From contig NZ_JAIFKJ010000256.1 of assembly GCF_019695415.1 (NCBI RefSeq), positions 1 to 6,585 of the forward strand: a stretch of 6,585 nt of DNA, written 5' to 3'. Positions 5,350-6,585 of this stretch are shown in pieces (position 1 is the stretch's first letter; each line of letters starts with the position of its first letter). This DNA is from Thiohalocapsa sp. (GTDB lineage: Bacteria > Pseudomonadota > Gammaproteobacteria > Chromatiales > Chromatiaceae). Position numbers and translations under genes: made by a program. The notes beneath the pieces are model-generated. The model was not told the DNA's origin. It ran no database searches and worked only from the letters and a program-made list of their open reading frames with translations.

Positions 5350-6585
5350 ATGGCCCAGACGCTGACCCGCTACACCGATGTCATCGAGATCGTCGGGGAT
5401 ATTCTCAAGGTTCGGATCGGGGCCGTCGGACAGGACGCCCCGTCCATTGCCTATGATGATCTTGCCCTGGTGGAGGGTGTGGACGGCTTCCGCTCCCTGG
5501 CGCGGGTCATCCGCATCGACCGCGATGTCGCGTCGTTACAGGTCTTCTCCGGTACCAAGGGTGTTTCGACGTCGTCGACGGTGCAGTTTCTCGGGCATTC
5601 CATGCGCGCCACCTACTCGGCCAACATCCTCGGCCGGGTCTTCCGCGGCGATGGCGACCTGCTCGACACTGGGCCGGAGCTCACCGCCGAGCCCAAGGTG
5701 GCCACCGGCGGCCCGTCGGTCAATCCGGCAAGGCGTGTGCTGGCCTCGAAGATGATCCGCACGGATGTGCCGATGATCGACGTCTTCAACTCCCTCGCCG
5801 AGAGCCAGAAGATCCCGATCTTCTCGGTCGCCGGCGAGCCGTACAACCAGCTCCTCGCACGCATCGGTATCCAGGCGGACGCCGACATCATCGTTTTCGG
5901 CGGCCTGGGCCTGATCTTCGACGATTACTACTACTTCCGCCGTGCCTTCGAGGACGCCGGCATCTTCCCGCGGACGGTGATGTTCGTGAACCTGTCCGCG
6001 GACCCGGTGGTGGAGCGACTGCTGGTGCCGGACATGGCCTTGGCTGTGGCGGAGAAGTTCGCGCTGGAAGAAGGCAAGCGCGTGCTCGTGCTGCTGACGG
6101 ACATGACCGCCTATGCCGATGCCATGAAGGAAGTCGGCATCGCCATGGAGTCCGTGCCGTCCAACCGAGGCTACATGGGCGACTTGTACTCGCAGATGGC
6201 GCGCCGCTACGAGAAGGCCGCCGACTATCGCGAGGGCGGCTCCCTGACCATCCTGACGGTCACCACCATGCCGGGCGGCGACGTGACGCATCCGGTGCCG
6301 GACAACACCGGCTACATCACCGAGGGGCAGTTTTACCTGCATGACGGCGTGCTGGACCCCTTCGGCAGCCTGTCCCGCCTGAAGCAGCACGTTATCGGCA
6401 AGGTCACGCGCGAGGACCACGGCCAGGTCATGAACACCATGATCCGCTTCTACTCCGGCGCCCGGGACGCCCAGCAGAAGCAGGCAATGGCCTTCGACCT
6501 GAGCGACTTCGACCACAAGCTGCTGCGCTTCGGCGAACTGTTCCGCGAGCGCTTCATGGACATCGACGTGAGCCTGCCGCTGGAG
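5350..6585 (+). CDS. atpB: V-type ATPase/ATP synthase subunit B, 3'-truncated by window
   Basis: Non-catalytic nucleotide-binding subunit of the V1/A1 head, alternating with catalytic A subunits in an A3B3 ring that couples ATP hydrolysis or synthesis to ion movement through the membrane rotor. 412 codons are visible with no stop. A beta-barrel covers about 1-75 and the nucleotide-binding fold about 110-345. The P-loop is absent, replaced by FSVAGEPYNQL (158-168), as expected for B. Other family landmarks are RTDVPMIDVFNSL (137-149), LVLLTDMTAYADAMKEV (246-262), THPVPDNTGYITEGQFYL (313-330), DPFGSLSRLKQ (336-346) and IGKVTREDHG (349-358). R343 in SLSRL is the arginine that reaches the neighbouring catalytic site in studied B subunits. 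The sequence follows the short chlamydial/spirochaetal type (about 430-440 residues as I recall), so only about 20-30 residues are missing. No A subunit lies upstream. The gene name follows V-type usage and does not mean F-type subunit a. Confidence 0.96.
   Translation, partial: MAQTLTRYTDVIEIVGDILKVRIGAVGQDAPSIAYDDLALVEGVDGFRSLARVIRIDRDVASLQVFSGTKGVSTSSTVQFLGHSMRATYSANILGRVFRGDGDLLDTGPELTAEPKVATGGPSVNPARRVLASKMIRTDVPMIDVFNSLAESQKIPIFSVAGEPYNQLLARIGIQADADIIVFGGLGLIFDDYYYFRRAFEDAGIFPRTVMFVNLSADPVVERLLVPDMALAVAEKFALEEGKRVLVLLTDMTAYADAMKEVGIAMESVPSNRGYMGDLYSQMARRYEKAADYREGGSLTILTVTTMPGGDVTHPVPDNTGYITEGQFYLHDGVLDPFGSLSRLKQHVIGKVTREDHGQVMNTMIRFYSGARDAQQKQAMAFDLSDFDHKLLRFGELFRERFMDIDVSLPLE

Noticed and set aside
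5536..6516. 326-codon open frame on the minus strand, His/Val/Asp-rich
   Set aside because: It lies fully antisense to the well-conserved V-ATPase subunit B gene. Its long open run and odd His-rich composition follow from high GC at third codon positions.

Overview
The window is high-GC DNA with long codon-biased genes, all on the + strand. It most resembles a gammaproteobacterium: the efflux genes are of the AcrA/AcrB kind, and the REP-type repeats have the GTGGGAGCGGC...GCCGCGAC form familiar from Pseudomonas-like and other gammaproteobacterial genomes. The exact lineage is inference; a halophilic or sulfur-oxidising group would fit but cannot be shown from this sequence.

Layout. Positions 1-891 hold the 3' part of an RND periplasmic adaptor gene whose start lies before the window. 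Six bases later, 898-4023 encodes a complete 1041-residue RND inner-membrane pump of the HAE1 (AcrB-like) family with its proton-relay residues intact. The two form an operon; no outer-membrane channel gene follows. Positions 4024-4427 are non-coding. They hold a hairpin that looks like a terminator for the minus strand, two REPINs (paired inverted REP units) lying in opposite orientation to each other, and several short palindromes.

Positions 4428-5025 are a broken gene for a prokaryotic ionotropic glutamate-receptor-type channel (a GluR0-like ligand-binding domain split by a channel pore). The signal peptide, first ligand-binding lobe and first membrane helix remain. The frame then shifts straight into the last 24 or so residues of the protein, so the pore, second helix and most of the second lobe were removed by an internal deletion. 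Positions 5026-5349 are a 324-base gap with no gene I can support.

Positions 5350-6585 begin a V-type ATPase subunit B gene that runs off the window. It has a strong Shine-Dalgarno sequence and belongs to the short chlamydial/spirochaetal kind of B subunit, unusual next to gammaproteobacterial-looking genes. The catalytic A subunit, normally just upstream of B, is not there.

The adaptor and pump work together as two parts of a tripartite exporter. The channel pseudogene and the V-ATPase gene have no evident functional link to the pump. The REPINs, the deleted gene, the orphan-looking terminator and the missing A subunit together mark 4024-5349 as a rearranged junction between an efflux operon and a probably acquired V-ATPase cluster. 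I did not find a clearly new biological system.
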